A stretch of 5,338 nt of DNA from an uncultured Bacilli bacterium (lineage in GTDB: Bacteria; Bacillota_I; Bacilli_A; RF39; UBA660), in contig CANRJI010000068.1 in assembly GCA_947630885.1 (NCBI GenBank), forward strand, positions 1 to 5,338, read 5' to 3'. The notes under the pieces were generated by a model. The model saw only the letters and a list, made by a program, of their open reading frames with translations. It made no database searches and was not told where the DNA came from. A program made the translations under genes and the position numbers. Shown here piece by piece: positions 4,754 to 5,338 of the stretch. Each line of letters opens with the position of its first letter. The first letter of the stretch is position 1.

Positions 4754-5338
4754 ATGAAAGTAATTAAACGTGATGGGCACATGGTTGATTATTGCCCAGA
4801 AAAGATTGAACAAGCGATAATGAAAGCGAATGCAGAGGTTGAAGAAGAGGAACAAGCTTCGAGCATTCAAATTAAAAATATAATTAAGTATATTGAAAAA
4901 CTCGGTAAGAAGAGAATTCTTGTCGAAGATATTCAAGATATTATTGAAATGAAACTTATGTCAATTGGAAAATATGAACTTGCTAAAAAATATATTACTT
5001 ATCGTTATACGAGAGAGTTAGTAAGAAAGAGTAATACGACTGATTTAGCTATTAAAGAATTAATTGATGGTGAAAATGAGTATTGGAATACCGAAAATTC
5101 AAATAAAAATGCTAAAGTTGTTACGACTCAAAGAGATTATCTAGCGGGTATTACTAGTACTGATATTACGAGAAGATTTTTACTTCCCGAAGATATTGTA
5201 ACGGCACATGATGATGGTATTATCCATTTTCATGATGCTGATTATTTTGCGCAAAATGCTCTTCATAACTGCGATCTTATTAATCTTGAAGATATGCTTC
5301 AAAATGGAACTAATATTAATGGAGTAATGATTGAAAAG
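4754..5338 (+). CDS. nrdD: Anaerobic ribonucleoside-triphosphate reductase NrdD, 3' end outside window
   Basis: The first 195 codons of a protein usually about 700 residues long, open to the window end. NrdD is the class III oxygen-sensitive glycyl-radical enzyme that reduces ribonucleoside triphosphates to dNTPs. Residues 2-90 form an ATP-cone, starting VIKRDGHMVDYCPEKIEQAI and ending YITYRYTREL, an allosteric nucleotide-binding domain. The catalytic domain begins about 115 with NKNAKVVTTQRDYLAG, ITRRFLLPEDIVTAHDDG, IIHFHDADYFAQNALHNC and DLINLEDML, a typical NrdD N-terminal stretch. Cys173 in LHNCDLINL lies where the family has a conserved active-site cysteine; the glycyl-radical site would be beyond the window. 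ATG 4754 has AAAGAGGT (4739-4746) eight bases upstream; ATG 4749 stops at once. The activase nrdG is expected downstream. It is divergent from a Crp/Fnr-type gene, with a palindrome between. Confidence 0.95.
   Translation, partial: MKVIKRDGHMVDYCPEKIEQAIMKANAEVEEEEQASSIQIKNIIKYIEKLGKKRILVEDIQDIIEMKLMSIGKYELAKKYITYRYTRELVRKSNTTDLAIKELIDGENEYWNTENSNKNAKVVTTQRDYLAGITSTDITRRFLLPEDIVTAHDDGIIHFHDADYFAQNALHNCDLINLEDMLQNGTNINGVMIEK

Noticed and set aside
4715..4936. 73-codon minus-strand open frame
   Set aside because: It is antisense to the start of nrdD, which has clear family motifs, and it would run through the nrdD promoter.
1..5338. CRISPR array, insertion sequence, tRNA/rRNA or alternative genetic code
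   Set aside because: No spaced direct repeats, transposase frame, terminal inverted repeats or RNA-gene-like GC-rich folds are visible; Trp is encoded by TGG and no gene contains in-frame TGA.

Overview
The window is an AT-rich stretch (roughly 30% G+C by eye) of a Gram-positive-type chromosome. SepF, a DivIVA-like protein, VanZ, YbeY, a short cytidine deaminase, strong AGGAGG-like ribosome binding sites, an anaerobic ribonucleotide reductase and prepilin-type proteins all point to an anaerobic low-GC Firmicutes/Bacilli lineage. An uncultured gut Bacilli or Erysipelotrichia-like organism is my inference. TGG encodes Trp and no gene reads through an in-frame TGA, so the standard bacterial code fits. 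Genes are dense and spacers short. I see no mobile element, CRISPR array, tRNA or rRNA, and no gene-free stretch longer than about 140 bases.

Layout. (1) Positions 1-1489, plus strand: the 3' part of a NodB-type polysaccharide deacetylase, a 56-residue prepilin-like protein whose gene was found by direct reading, and a classical type IV pilin-like protein. They are tightly spaced and read as one cell-surface operon. (2) 1526-2446: a good extended -10 promoter, sepF, a divergent divIVA-like gene and an intrinsic terminator, forming a small cell-division transcription unit. (3) 2493-4072: a near-consensus promoter (TTGACT, 17 bp, TATAAT), then vanZ, ybeY and cdd. A terminator-like hairpin follows that lies inside the opposing downstream gene. 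(4) 4009-4638, minus strand: a Crp/Fnr-family regulator whose stop codon overlaps that of cdd. (5) 4676-4695: a perfect 20-bp palindrome in the divergent spacer. (6) 4754-5338, plus strand: the first 195 codons of nrdD, the class III (anaerobic) ribonucleotide reductase, cut by the window end.

How the genes fit together. The most informative locus is the regulator / palindrome / nrdD arrangement. The palindrome is centred about 42.5 bp upstream of the predicted nrdD start, the classical class II activator position, and that promoter has an extended -10 and no good -35. The same palindrome covers the likely -35 of the regulator's own gene. This suggests a self-repressing Crp/Fnr-type switch that activates anaerobic dNTP synthesis. 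The regulator has no cysteine and no obvious cAMP signature, so its signal is unknown. The cytidine deaminase also bears on nucleotide supply and has unusual residues around its zinc site. The other genes are housekeeping (division, rRNA maturation, envelope).
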